Assembly (NCBI RefSeq): GCF_037975245.1
Contig: NC_092570.1
Location: 3,630,001 to 3,694,000, forward strand
Origin: Apostichopus japonicus
Lineage: Eukaryota; Echinodermata; Holothuroidea; Aspidochirotida; Stichopodidae
Length of the DNA: 64,000 nucleotides
Reading direction: 5' to 3'
Part shown: positions 34,456 to 47,900 of the stretch, in pieces
Layout of the letters: the number at the start of each line of letters is the position of its first letter
How positions within the stretch are numbered: position 1 is the stretch's first letter
Notes under the pieces: model-generated
What the model was told of the DNA's origin: nothing
Databases searched by the model: none
The model's input: only the letters and a program-made list of their open reading frames with translations
Translations under genes and position numbers: made by a program

Positions 34456-35716
34456 ATACTTTCCAGTGGTACTGATTTGAAGGTGACAAATCAAAACAAT
34501 TAAACAATTTAATTAAATTAAACAATTTACTCTACAACTCTTTACTTTATAAAAATAAAACATTAAAAAAAAAACCAATGAAAAAAAAAAAAACATTCGA
34601 AAAATGTCATTAAAAAAAAGAACGGGGAAGAGTTACATTGTTATTAAATTACAGGTGTTGTATAACAAGTATTACTTCCTAAAATTGGTGATTGTCACAG
34701 ATGTTATCATTAATTACTTACTGCCTCCATTCTCTATGCCAACAACAAGGAGTGTGTCCATATAATTAAATTTGTTACACATGCAGTAATAAAAACAGAT
34801 TGATTACTATGCCACGTGTAAATGTGCCATATGTGCCACATAATCCACACTTGCCATATGAAACTCACATGTGCATATGTGCCACATGCAACCCACATAT
34901 AAATGTGCCATAATATGTGCCACATAAACCACACGTGCCATATGTAACCCAAATGTGCCTAAGTACCACATGCAACACGCATGTAACCCAATAAAAATAT
35001 AGAATATATCCAGAACAAACATTTTGATAAAATAAAAGAGATAAAACGTTTTTTTTTTCCTTTTCGTTTTCCTTTTACAGTAGAAAATTATGTTACATGA
35101 AAGACAAGGCCTTTAAAAATGCATTTGCGAGGCTGGTTGGTAAAAATAAAATAAAAAGTAAAAAACGTGAGTGAGTGAAAGTGATAAAAAGAATTTAAAA
35201 AAGTGTATGTATTGCATGATGAAACCAAAATTGACTCACATGTACTATTAAAGTTGTGCATAATTATTGGTGGATGTTTTGTTTCCACCACGGTGTGATA
35301 TTTAAACAAACTGATTTTTTTAATACCTTGAGCGTTTTTTTTTTTTAAATACCTGAAAATTGCAAATTTCGATATTATATGAACATCATATAGTACTGGT
35401 ATGAACTGGAAGATTGAAAACTGTTTAATTGAGATACAACAACACATTTTAAATGAAAGTTCAAAGTCAATAAGTTACATGTTAATCTTACTTGGACCTG
35501 ATGGTGGAACAGGGAGGGAGTGGGAGGGGGGTGGTGGGTCCTGGGTGACATGTCCCAGGGGCAATGACCTCGCTCTTGAATACCCCTGTATATTAATCCA
35601 AAATTTCTAGTCAGTTTTTAACGTTGTTAGCCAATGGTTTACTCTTTCTCCATTTGTACATGAAAGGCCAAAGTTGACTTTGATATTTATAAGATTTCAA
35701 ACTTTTTTAAAAAGCT
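34456..35716. other. Intergenic stretch with AT-rich and CA-rich low complexity
   Basis: It contains A-runs (34560-34620), the ATGTGCC repeat described separately, and a G-rich patch near 35510-35560. I see no gene. Confidence 0.4.
34808..34990. repeat. Degenerate ATGTGCCACATAA-type tandem repeat
   Basis: Repeated words ATGTGCCA, CCACATAA and ACCCACAT with variable spacing. Minus-strand frames (MWHILWHIYMW) only reflect the repeat. Confidence 0.7.
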
Positions 35717-36113
35717 CAGTGGCGTAGGAAGGTACTTTGAGTGGGGGGCTGAACACTGATGGCCGGCCTGGGGTAGGGGTATAAGGGGGTGTCCCCCTCC
35801 CCTTTGGATTTTTTTTGGCATTTCCAGGTGGCCTCAGATGCAATTTGATGCAATATAGCACACTTCAACACCCACTCCATTTTGTAAATAATTTTGCATT
35901 TTCACCTGGCCTAAGATGCAATTTGGTGCTCCAAATGAGATTTTTTTCTCATTTGGAAATGAAAAAGGGGTTTTCTGACTTGCGAAGATTTGGAAATGAA
36001 AAAGGGGTTTTCTGACTTGCGAAGCGGGGGGGGGGGCAGAATGATACTTCCGCCCCACCATATTTTTCACTGGGCGGCTGGCGCCCCCCATCCCCCCGGT
36101 TCCTACGCCCTTG
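35717..36113. mobile_element. hAT-like MITE, 397 bp, with 8-bp target duplication
   Basis: The left end CAGTGGCGTAGGAA and the right end TTCCTACGCCCTTG form imperfect terminal inverted repeats. Flanks AAAAAGCT (35709-35716) and GAAAAGCT (36114-36121) match at 7 of 8 bases. The interior has direct repeats (GGAAATGAAAAAGGGGTTTT twice) and G/C runs near the right end. It shares most of its sequence with 38229-38555. Confidence 0.88.
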
Positions 36114-36532
36114 GAAAAGCTGATGTTCTGTGATCTACATTCCTTAATAAATTTCTTCTCTTGCAAACTTCCAGAAAAGGGCCATCCATCAATATTATCA
36201 AACTACAGTATGTACTTCTTTCTTGTACTTGCTTGATATTTCTTTGTCGAGATACCAAACTGCAGCCTGTATTTTTGAAAATAAAGTTCATTTCCGATTT
36301 TGCCCTGTTTGTTTATCATCTTGTTATATTTCCAAAATATATTCTGTTATTTTCTCTCCTCCATCCCTTTAATGGAACAATTGGCAAAATTTCAACACTT
36401 TCAATATTAAAACATTTCTTCTCAAAACTAGTTTTTAATAAAAAATTTATTCCAAGTATTTGAAATTTTCACATACAATGTAGACCCTTAAATCTGTTGT
36501 GACATTCAATAAAGTCACCTTGACAGTGGCAA

Positions 36533-36865
36533 TATATATATATAGGAATATATATATATATTCCTATATATATATATATTCCTATATATAAATATATATA
36601 TATGCATGTATATATATATCTTCGTCTGATGTGACCTTGCCACTCAAAATCTGAAACATCTTATTTTAAATTTTCAAGGTTTGAATGAGAGCAATTTTGA
36701 CCCTGAAACCAATGCCACCATAAGGTCATATATTATATTATATTATGTTTTATATATAGTATAATATATTGTATAAAACATTATATCTTATATATCTTAT
36801 ATATAATATATGATATATAATATCATATTATAAATATATATTATATCATATATAAAATATTATAT
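36533..36865. repeat. TA-rich minisatellite and palindromic AT tract
   Basis: 36533-36622 alternates (TA)n with GGAATATA/TATTCCTA, forming inverted repeats. 36725-36865 is a second AT tract of ATATTATA words that can form long hairpins. Coding content is absent. Confidence 0.85.
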
Positions 36866-37467
36866 ATAGGGTAATTAGAATTGAGTCACATGTGGCTAGA
36901 TGATGTCATATTTAGACTTGTATGTGAAGAAACACTAAATGTGATTTCTCTGAATCGAATACAAGTTTTCTTAGCTGTTTCAGGAAGATGTTGGTGACAG
37001 TTATTTCTACAACATTGATTGACGACGATCATGGTTAGCATTTGTGTCTCCTTCAGTTATGCTTTTAATATTGAAGGTAAAAATAAATATTAATCATCGA
37101 CTTTGTTAACTTCAAAAGAATCACTGACTCGTTTCTGTAGTATTCTCAGCTTTGGTCGCATTTTGACCACAAATATCCACAAAAATATTATCATTTGTTT
37201 CTGCAGTCGGTCTCAGCATCGGCTTTCCCATATTTTACCGCGGATCTGTGTCCGATGTCTTCCAGTTGGACTTGCCGAAAGCATTTGCACAGTTGGATCC
37301 GGGCGTTCATCCCGAATGAACACCCAAAGTGCAATGAACTTCTTTGCGTGAGTTGGTTCCCTTAATTTCAACATTGTTTACAAATCGTCGTTGAAACTGA
37401 GCACTTTTGGAACCGTTTCATGTCCAGACCTTTCCACTTAACAAGCAGGACATATATTTCTAGCTGA

Positions 37468-40400
37468 TCAGCTGATTTGGCCAACGGCAACGTTTTCATA
37501 GTCATCCTCACTGTCCGAGTCTTCCTCCTCTACAATTTGTTGGATGTTGTTATTATTCCTCGCTGTCCTCTCGCCATTCTCGCGTGGTTTCGGGTAACGG
37601 AACTCTGAAGAGGAAAACCAAACTTGGACTGGGTTAAAGCGGCATTCTACATTTCATAATCGAACCTGGGAGGGCAGTTATTATATGGGCGCTGAGCGCT
37701 CGCATTATGGTGCATGCGGTAGAAGGCAAGAGGCTTACAACTTTACGCCTCACTTCTAGGGGCTATCAAATTTTTTTTTTTACAATTCTAGCTGATATTG
37801 GATGTTCGATATTTTGGTCACAGTTTGGAAGACTATTTCAGTTGGATAAGCTGTGGATTTCTCTTTGATACACAAAAAAAAGGAGAAGTTATAATCGAAA
37901 TATCGTTCCTTCCTCGAGGAGGTGGTCATTTTAAATCTCTCCCCAGCATCGGCACCCAACGATACGGAAATGAGAGCTACAGAAAAAATTAATTCGGAAA
38001 CAATTTTTAAGTGCAAAATAATTTGAGGGCAGTGTGGATGATCATTAATGATTTCTTGCCAAAGAAATTTGAGACTAAATATCACAATACCGTTTTCGAG
38101 TTGAGAGTACTAGAGAGAGTACTAGTGCCATCATGAAAGTAGATCATTAGCTTCACTAGTATTTAATTTTCATTTCCAACAGTGTATCATTACTGAAGTG
38201 AAATCGTTAGTTTCTCAATTTACTGTCTCAGTGGCGTAGGAAGGTACTTTTGAGTGGGGGGGCTGAAGACTGATGGCTGGCCTGGGGGAGGGGTCTTAGG
38301 GGAGGGGTGAATTTTTTGGCATTTCCAGGTGGCCTCTGATGCAATTTGGTGCAATATAGCACACTTCAACACCCACTCCATTTTGTAAAGAATTTTGCAT
38401 TTTCACCTGGCCTTAGATGCAATTTGGTGCTTCAAATGAGATTTTTTTCTCATTTGGAAATGAAAAAGGGGTTTTCTGACTTGCGGAGCGGGGGGCGGAA
38501 CGATACTTCCGCCCCCCCGTATTTTTCACTGGCCCCCCCGGTTCCTACGCCCTTGTACTGTCTTGTATATGGTTATTTACCAGCATACAAAGTAATGAAA
38601 TGCCGAGGAGTGGAACAAAATCTATTACATAATCACTCTTTGGGAGGAAGGGGGGGTGGGTGGAATAAAAAAATTATAAAAGGTATATCTTAGGGTGAGA
38701 TTAATTTTAGCCTAAGTTTCGTGAGTAATTCCCTATCGGTTTGAAACTAGAAAAACCAGAGGATTAGTGATCCCATGCCCATAAACCCCACTGACTGTAG
38801 GGCGACAGACTTAACTCGTAAACGAGTTAAAAATTTCTGACCCAGAGAATCAGAGATCCACATCTTCAACCAACATACTAATTAATAATACACAAGTATG
38901 AACGCCGACTAAGAATGCCGTTTACGATGCAGAAAGAGCGGTCTTCCTCCTACGCGAGATAATCACATCTATGCACTATGCGGCCAGCCGTGGACATTCT
39001 CGTTTTGCCTTCTGTAGGGGATAAGAAATGGCCATCTTTATTTGAAGAGCTTCAAGAAATCCTGTTAACTAGATTTAAACTGATTCACTCACCTTCACCT
39101 GGTTCGACCTCAATGGGCACATCTGAATATTCATGCTCAGCTGTACAGAGAAGGGTAGAGGAAAAAAAATTGCTTAGCAAAATAATTGATGAGCAACTTT
39201 TGATAGTGGGATTAAGATGGACTTTATACAAACCCAAAAGAACAAGGTCCATCCGATATTTTAATAAAGATTGTTGAAATAATAAATGTCGACATCAATA
39301 GGCCAAATTTGCATGGTAAAGTGTTCAAAACGACGAGAAAAGGCCTAAGCAGGAGAAATATAATTGGAGCAGTCGGTACCATTGAAGGTCGCAAGATTCC
39401 ATTATGTCCATCTTCTTTTTCTTACTGTTAACCTACACATTTTTAATATAGAAGTGACTTAATTAGGTGTATAGTCCCGCTCTTGTATAACTGGACATGT
39501 GTACGGGCACAGGATCGTATATAGACGAATAAAGACCTACGACCGCGTATAAACTTGTTGACAAACAAATTGCCGCGTAGACACCTTGTATAATCCCTGT
39601 ACGAGTTTATTCGCAGGAAATGCTATTGTGCTCAATGATAGAGATTAAAGTTGCCAAAAGAACTAGTGAGATGTTTGAAACAGCTGTTTATTACATCGTA
39701 GTTTAAGACGTGATATTCACCTAGCAGCGAAGAGGACGCGGGTAAAGTGTTTGCTGGCATAGAACTTAACTGTTTTTCGTTAATTGGGTTTCTATTCAGT
39801 GTTTCTTTTCCCAACTTTTCTACAGTTGTAGAGGTTTAGATCCACGGAGGATAAGTTTACTTTGAATAGTTGTAAGTTGACTAAGTGTAACTGTTAAATT
39901 TTGAATGGGATCGAATCGGTATACTTTCCGCAAAATCTGACTCTAAATTAGGCATTCGCCGTGGTCGTTAAAAACTAGAGCAAACGATGTCAAATTCTGT
40001 CCGTTCCGGTGCGTTTGATAGCAAAGTCCAAATAACATCCACAAATAGATCTAAAGCTTGTCAATAAATTCATCTTACTTGCACACTTAAAATAACAACA
40101 GTTATACAATCTGTTGCCTTTTGGTTAAAACAGTAATTGTACAACTAACCTTCATTGATACCGTCAACTGATTCTTTACTGCTCCAAGTGGACGAAGCCT
40201 GCCTGATATTGCTTCCATTTTTGCTAGGCTTTGGTAGGAGGGCAGGTTTCTTCAGTTCTTTAGGTAGAGGTCTGCGATCTGAGTTGTCGTTCTGTGAGGG
40301 ATCCCTTCTCTTCTCTGTCAACTCCACCCTGGAGGGCACAACTGTTGGTGACAGGGGAGGGGTGGACCTTTTGGTCTTCAGTGATCGTGGTGACATACCA

Positions 40401-41903
40401 TCAGATAGAGAACTGGTTAACTTTGGATGGGTGGCTTTCATCGTTCCACCGCTAGGTAAAACCTTGATACCGCAGGTCAGAGTGCCTGGCGTCTCTGAAT
40501 CATCGGACGACTCTGAACCTTCCGGGTCCTCTGTTAGGGAAGCGGGCGGAGAGGGGTGAAAAAGTTTATCAGCTTCTCTTACGGGTACAAGGTATTCTAC
40601 TCCAAGGTCGTCATGAAATTGGTCTGGAAAAGCATAGTCCTCATCAACATCACTGGCACCACTTGAACCTATAATATTAAAAGAATAATACCACAGCTAA
40701 ATAACCACGCAATGACGACCCATCCTAATAAACATATGGCATGGTGGAGGGGGGGGGGGTGAGGTAGTAGAGCTTCCTCGACTACATAGAAAAGGGTATG
40801 TGATACATCCCACACTGTGCAAAGCCACACTGCTAAATAAGTTGATTTATTTATTAAGTTCCTTTCCCATGAAAATTACCACCTTATTTACTAAAACGAG
40901 CGGTACACTTTGATTTTTACTGCGAAGCAGTTCACTGTATTAAAAACGTATGAAATTACGACCGATGACTGTTTGAATTACAATTTTTTTTTTAAAAAGT
41001 GTCTATTCTACAATACTATTATCTCCCGTAGGACCTCTCACGAGGTCGATCAGGGGTTAAACTCCTTTTTGTTTGTTGAATTACCGTCAACTTGCCACTC
41101 ATAGCAACCTTGGGCAATCATGGACTTTGTGACTCTGGTTTTGCCAGTAGTCTGTCTGCTCGTGTCTGGAGCAGGCGGTTTCGATGGCAAGGTCCTATGC
41201 TTCATGTTGGTGGTATCCTCTCGTGACGGTAGCTCCATACCAAGTTCAGTAAACATCGACGACACCTTGAGATGTGATTCTGCCGATATCAAGATGGGAA
41301 AGTCCTTGCACAGCTATAGTAGTCAAACTTTTTCAATACGATTATTTACAATTTATTTACGATATTTACGATTATTTCAATACGAATATATATATACGAA
41401 TTATTACCGTACTTTTCACCGCTAACAGAGAGGAGTTTTTCTCATCGATGAAAAGCTCCACTGTTAAGGTTTTTTGAAAAAAATCTGGGGAGGGGGCTTC
41501 ATCCCTCGGCATCCACCCCATCCCCCCCACCCGAAGTCCCCCAAGCTTTGACACCCATGCTTCAACACCTAATATATGTAACCTATTCTTACTCTATCTT
41601 CACACTGGGGAGGGGGGGTTACCTGTTTTTAGTTTGTCTCCATGATACACAGGTTCATCTGCCATGTTTTTGGCTATCTGATGTTTCACCTTCCACACTT
41701 TTAGACTCTTTTCCAGGCATTCTACGTAACACTGACTGACAAGACATAAAATCTCTTTCAACCATTTGCCCTGTCAAGAACAAAAGACAACGATAGAAGA
41801 ACGATTAATCCAAAAGCTTAATTTCAAAGGTAGTTTCATGCTCATGTAAACTAGTTGTTTATATATATATATTGCTCACTTCATAAATATATAAATATAT
41901 ATG

Positions 41904-41935
<32 letters not shown>

Positions 41936-41937
41936 AA

Positions 41938-41973
<36 letters not shown>

Positions 41974-44900
41974 TGTATGTGTGAATGTATGTATGTGTGT
42001 ATGTATGAATGTATGTATGTGTGTATGTATGTATGTATGTATGTATGTATGTATGTATGTATGAGTGTATGTATGTATGTATGTATGTATGTATGTATGT
42101 ATGTATGTATGTATGTCTGTCTGTCTGTCTGTCTGTCTGTATGTATGTATGTATGTATGTATGTATGTATGTATGTATGTATGTATGTATGTATGTATGT
42201 ATGTATGTATGTATGTATGTATGTATGTATGTATGTATGTATGTATGTATGTATGTATGTATGTATGTATGTATGTATGTATGTATGTATGTATGTATGT
42301 ATGTATGTATGTATGTATGTATGAATGTATGTATATGTATATATATATATATTTATATATATATATATATATAGATAGATAGATATATATCACACAAAAA
42401 ATTTGGCGAAGGTAGGAATCAAACAGTGGATATTCGTGTATTCATGTCACAGACATAAGTCCATACGACTCAGCCACAATGATTCTGTTATCATTTATTT
42501 TTCAATTTGCATTGACTCACTGCCATGCCGACAATCTTCTCTATATGGAAAGTTTCAATTCCTTCTTCTCTTTGTCGCTTTCTATGATCATGCATTGAAG
42601 AAGAGCTAGTTTTGCTTGAAAAGCTCTGCAAAAACCAAACGTTTATATACATATACAGTACATATTTATATACAGTACATATATAGTATATACAGTACAT
42701 ATATATATATATATATATATATTTTGTCAATATTTTATGATCCTCATTTTATTTTCATATAAAAAATAAAAATTCCTCATTTTATTTTCATATAAAAAAT
42801 AAAAAATTCCTCATTTTATTTTCATATAAAAAATAAAAAATTCCTCATTTAGTCTGCTCCTGTAAGCTGGAAATTTCCCAAATACCACATCCAATGAGAA
42901 AAAAAGTCAAAAGTAGTCTGGTTATGAGAAATTACCTTACTGACTTCAAATTCTTTATCTTTGGTATCCAATATGCTCAACATCTCCCTTTCTTTGCCTT
43001 TAGCCTGTTGAGAAAATGACACACATGATATTAATGTTACAGACAACTTACAAGCAACCAACAAGGAGTGTTTCAATCTGTTGTGAAACATTAAGGAGTG
43101 TTTCAATCTGTTGTAAAACAGCAAGGAGTGTTTCCATCTGTTGTAAAACAGCAAGAAGTGTTTCAATCTGTTGTAAAACAGCAAGGCGTGTTTCCATCTG
43201 TTGTAAAACAACAACTTGGGTGACCATGACGACTAATATATTGAGATATGGTATATCTGAACAATTCAACGTTTAAGGTATTGAGATACAGTATATTATT
43301 TGGGTAAAAAACTTATCTGCAGATATGGTTATATCTAAACATCTTAATTGATCAAGTATTTTCAACTGATTATTTAAATTAATAGCGCTACATCAAAGCA
43401 AAGGGGCATAGTTAGTTTTGTCAGCAAAGTCTTAGTATTTACCATCATTTGATGACACACAAACGTCACCTATTAGTCAGGTGGCTTAGCAACAATTTAT
43501 GATCTCCCAAATGTGACGCACATCTCTCACAGGTCTGTGACTAAGTTACTCTCTGTTTACACCATGTGTAACAAAATTTCTCAGAACTGTACAGCAAGGG
43601 TAACAACATTTCTCAGCAACGTACAACAAGGGTTTGAATTTCTCAGTAACGTACAGTAGCCTATTTACTAGTAAGGTAATCCGTTGAGCCTGACACAGCC
43701 TGACCTAAGCACCATGACATTGTACGTGGAGGAAATCATAAATGTCAGTAAGGTATCCGTGGAAGCAGAGTTCAGTTGAATTGCGAAGACAAAACAATGT
43801 CAAGCTTTACCACAGATATCATACTCATTGACCCTGGACTATGTATACATCCGTATGGTAATAAAGACAGTTCAGATCAACAAAATAGACGATATATGAA
43901 ATGGGCATACAAATGATCATTTGCTGATTGGCTTACGAGGTATATGACTTGATTTCTGGAAGAATACAACACTTTTAAGTAAGAAGGAAGTACACACTGT
44001 ATATTATGGTAACAAAGACAGCTCAGATAAAAAAAAATAGACATTGTGAAATGACACCATTGTTGTACTAATATCATAACATATTTTTTGTTTTAGAATC
44101 ACATGACCTCTAGTTAGTCATCATCCTGACCTGATCCAACTTGATGAAAATTCCACACGTGCACATGAGGAAAGAGTCATTTTTAACTTTTGGAAACATT
44201 AATTGGGCACAGCAACCAAGTTTTGATTCAGGGGTGAGAGGGGGGGGGGGGCACCGACTGTAGACTTTCTTCATATTCTTCTTACCTTGCCCTACAGGTA
44301 TGTCCTCTTTTGCCCCCCCCCCCCCTCCCAAAAAATTTTTGCTTATTTTCATCAATTCATAAATATGGTATCGTTACTCTGTCTGCATATAATCGAAAAA
44401 CTACTTATACTTACTAAGGTCATTTCAGCTTCCAAGTTATCAATTTTGACTTGGTCTACCTTCTTTGATTTTCTTGCAGAATCCAGCTGTTATAAGGCCA
44501 AAGAAAAACAAAGAAAGAGAGAAATGTCATGTAACCAATCAGGTGTTACCTTGGTTACGATAAAAAACAACAACAACAAACTAATAACAAACAACTAATA
44601 AATAAAGTGAGAAATAACAAAAGCCACCTTTAATATTATTATGCATGTTTGACAGTCAGTCATAAGAGAGTGACTCACACAGTCTTGTTTTTATTATTAA
44701 AATCCTTTTCCTCAGACATTAAAGTTAATTATTGTTTCAAAGATACATGCAGTGAAACCCTACATGAAGCTGAAATCGTAATTGGTAAAATGTTGGCAGT
44801 TGTAAGGCGACATAAGACAATTTAAATTCCACAGTACTAAGTAGCATAATTTACATTTCTTCAACCATCGGACTGCATTGCTCACACTCCAACTTAAGGC

Positions 44901-47900
44901 CCTCCATTTTAACCCGGTGTCACTCATCCCTGAGAGAAATTATCATGCAATATTTTTGTGTGTACTAACGATGGCTGACAGACTTACACTTAATTGTACC
45001 ACTGTACAGTTATCATCCAACATTGTGTAGCCTGCTGGAATTTCTGCGTTCGTTGCGATGCCCAATGTAAAGTGCTAATCGCATGCATGATATTCTGGGA
45101 ATATTTACAGGGTTACATACACGTATGTACCATGGCACTGTATGAATGCATGTCAGCATCAACACATTGGATATGGACGGCAACAAAAAACAAACTTTAT
45201 ATAACGTACAGCCTGAACCAGAGATGCTCACTTCATCAAACTACAGCAATTGGTACGTGACATTGCTGATCAGATACAACATCCAGGCTAAAACCAGGCA
45301 ACATCAAGACTAATAGATATGATTCATGAAGAAAACTTCCTTCTTTGTCTTACAGTCAGCGTCGTAGCCAGGAATTTGAAAGAGGGGAGCACATTTTGTG
45401 ACTGGAGGGATCGTTGAGAAATTTTTGAAATATTGAAGGTCCTTAGATGTGATCTGGTGTAATGTTTTGCCAGTTTCATCATTATCATATGATATCATAT
45501 TATCAGCAGATTTTGTTTCCTGTTTGAATTCTTTTACATGCTCTTTTACATATTATATCAGAAAGACAAACTGAGTGCTCTTTTACAATTTTTCCAGTAG
45601 GATGATTCTTGTTTATTGTCCAATGTCTGGACTTTAATACATTTGACAAACCTTAACAGATGGACAGTATAAACTTTCATATTTTGTAAGACAGCCAGAT
45701 GTGCAGTGGCCTAAAAACAAATATCGTTATCACAGTGTATTAGCAGTGTAATAATTTATTTATAGGAAGCGCGTATCACGTACCATTACTACCTTAGCAT
45801 TATTACATGCTGTTTGTGCAACAACTTAGGACGAATCATAGAAAGGATGAGAACGCATGTTGTAGACATCATTGTGCATACGGTTCGTGACATTCCATCA
45901 AGTGCGATTAGGTAGACTATATGTATTTTATTACGCAGTGGCCAACTGTAGTCTTGTAACAGGCTACTGTATATAGGCTAAATTTAGCTTATTGCATCTG
46001 CCAAACTAAGTAAGTAGTTGAATCAGTAGACCTGAATGTTACTATGATTATAATCGAGTTAACGAGCTGACAAGCATTCAAGATCAAAAGAGCACTGACA
46101 AAATACCATGCTAAAAAATGTTTTTAACAAGTTTTCAACAACAAAAGGGGGGAGCAGTTGTTCCCACTGCTTCCGCCCTGGCTACGTCCCTGCTTACAGT
46201 AGCTTTGGAGTAAAGATCACTTTGTTATCTTAAGTTAGTTCAAACTAACCTTGTTACCTTCCTCCTAATCCTCTCTCTCTCCTCTCCTCCCCACCCCCAC
46301 CTCCCCCCCCCCAACACCACAACCCCATCCTTCCACTAGCAATAATCTTACAGTTCACTACAAAAACAAGCTTCTGTATATTGCTCAATAAGGAGAAGAC
46401 AATATAAAGAATTCTCCTTCTTTTGCGATACTATATTTAAGAAGAAATACAGCAGGTGAACTTGGTAGTAAGTAGAATTAGTTTGTTTTGTGTAAAACGA
46501 TTCCAGTTTAGAGTATATTGATCAATCAGGGAACGAGTTCATAACAACTGACTGGATCAATGCAACTGTCCAAACATCATTATATTACCACGGAAGGAAA
46601 TGGGTGCTTTACAGCACTTGCACAGGGACCCACGAGAAGGAATGCTGATGATCCTGACCTTCCTTCCCAACAGATCTAATTCCAATACAGTTTTCAAAGT
46701 AAATGAAACTAACTTCTCACATGTTCAGTGCATCATACTTTTTGCTGAGCAGATATTAAACTTCCTTCCTTGGAAAACCTGCCATTGTTTACGACAGGGG
46801 GATACTTCAGGTGATGACGATGATGTCATAATGACTCAGTGGTAGGTGTGTGTGAACACTTTTATCATCTGCCAAAGTCATTTAAAAGAATCTGGAGATG
46901 TGAATTTCAACGTACCTTCATGCAAATTTGCTTCACCTTTTTACTGGCTGCTTCTGTATCCTTCTGGAGTTTGGCTAACCTTAACTCCTCTCCTTGGATG
47001 TTCTTGAATGTTTGTCGGAAGGAGAAATTCTGGGGAGAAAAAAAACAAAAACAATTTTGACAAGGTCGACAGTTTTCAATTTAGAATTGACTCCTCTTCT
47101 ATCAGTCAAAAACTACATTCTTCACCTTGACCGTCCTTGACCTTGACCTTTAGTAAGACTGCCCATTTTTCGCCACTGCCCACTTTCTCACCTTTCAAGG
47201 TTATTTATAATAGGCTGGAATGTTAGCCTGTGTGTTGCATAATCAATTCGCCAAGCCCAGCATAGGAAACGAGCGTGGAAAAATCACTTACACTGCTTAA
47301 AAGTTTCCCGCGATCTACCGCGAGTGCCGATCAAAATGCCCGAGGCAGGTAAACTCTTTTTGGCACTTGGGAACTGTATTAAAAGGACGTGTTTTCAAAT
47401 GTCCATCGGTAGGGGAGAATCGGACACATGTAAGTTGTCCGAAAAATGACCCCAAAGTGACCAGGAAGACAGAAACTGGTGACCGTTGATCCGCACCTGG
47501 CCAGTCTTAATTGGCTATGGCAGTAATTTATTCCTATTCCTTGCAGTGAACAAAAGTATCTCCACTCTAATGCACAATACTACAATAGGTATATATTCCA
47601 TATAGTCCACGATCAGTATAACTAACACTCGCCATTATCATCACAAGACTTTTCGTCTATTGTGTCAATTTGTGTGCGCACATGCAGTTATATAGTAGAC
47701 TAAACAATGGGTCCCTTCTCCACGACCTGTTTACACTCCATATCAAAGATGCATAGCACTGTAGACTTAACTCTAAGCAGTGTAAGGAATAGTCACTGTA
47801 AGTTCACTCTGTATCTTGACATGTTGGATTTCGATAATGGAACAGGGACCGAACATAAAAATATAATGTTTTGGCTCAATAAATGACGGTTATTTCCTGT

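Noticed and set aside
37103-37351. Possible extra exon downstream of the 536-residue gene (either strand)
   Set aside because: The frames are short, splice borders are weak, and the gene already ends with a proper stop at 37468.
41881-42393. Long frames of MYVC/HTYI type on both strands
   Set aside because: They read through a (TATG)n and (TA)n microsatellite, which stays open in several frames by composition.
43063-43212. Regular 30-bp repeats resembling a CRISPR array
   Set aside because: The units are contiguous with no unique spacers, and the sequence lies in an animal intron. It is a minisatellite.
47122-47155. Clustered TGACCTTGACC half-sites in an intron as a receptor enhancer
   Set aside because: They could be real half-sites, but the cluster is very short and nothing else supports regulation here.
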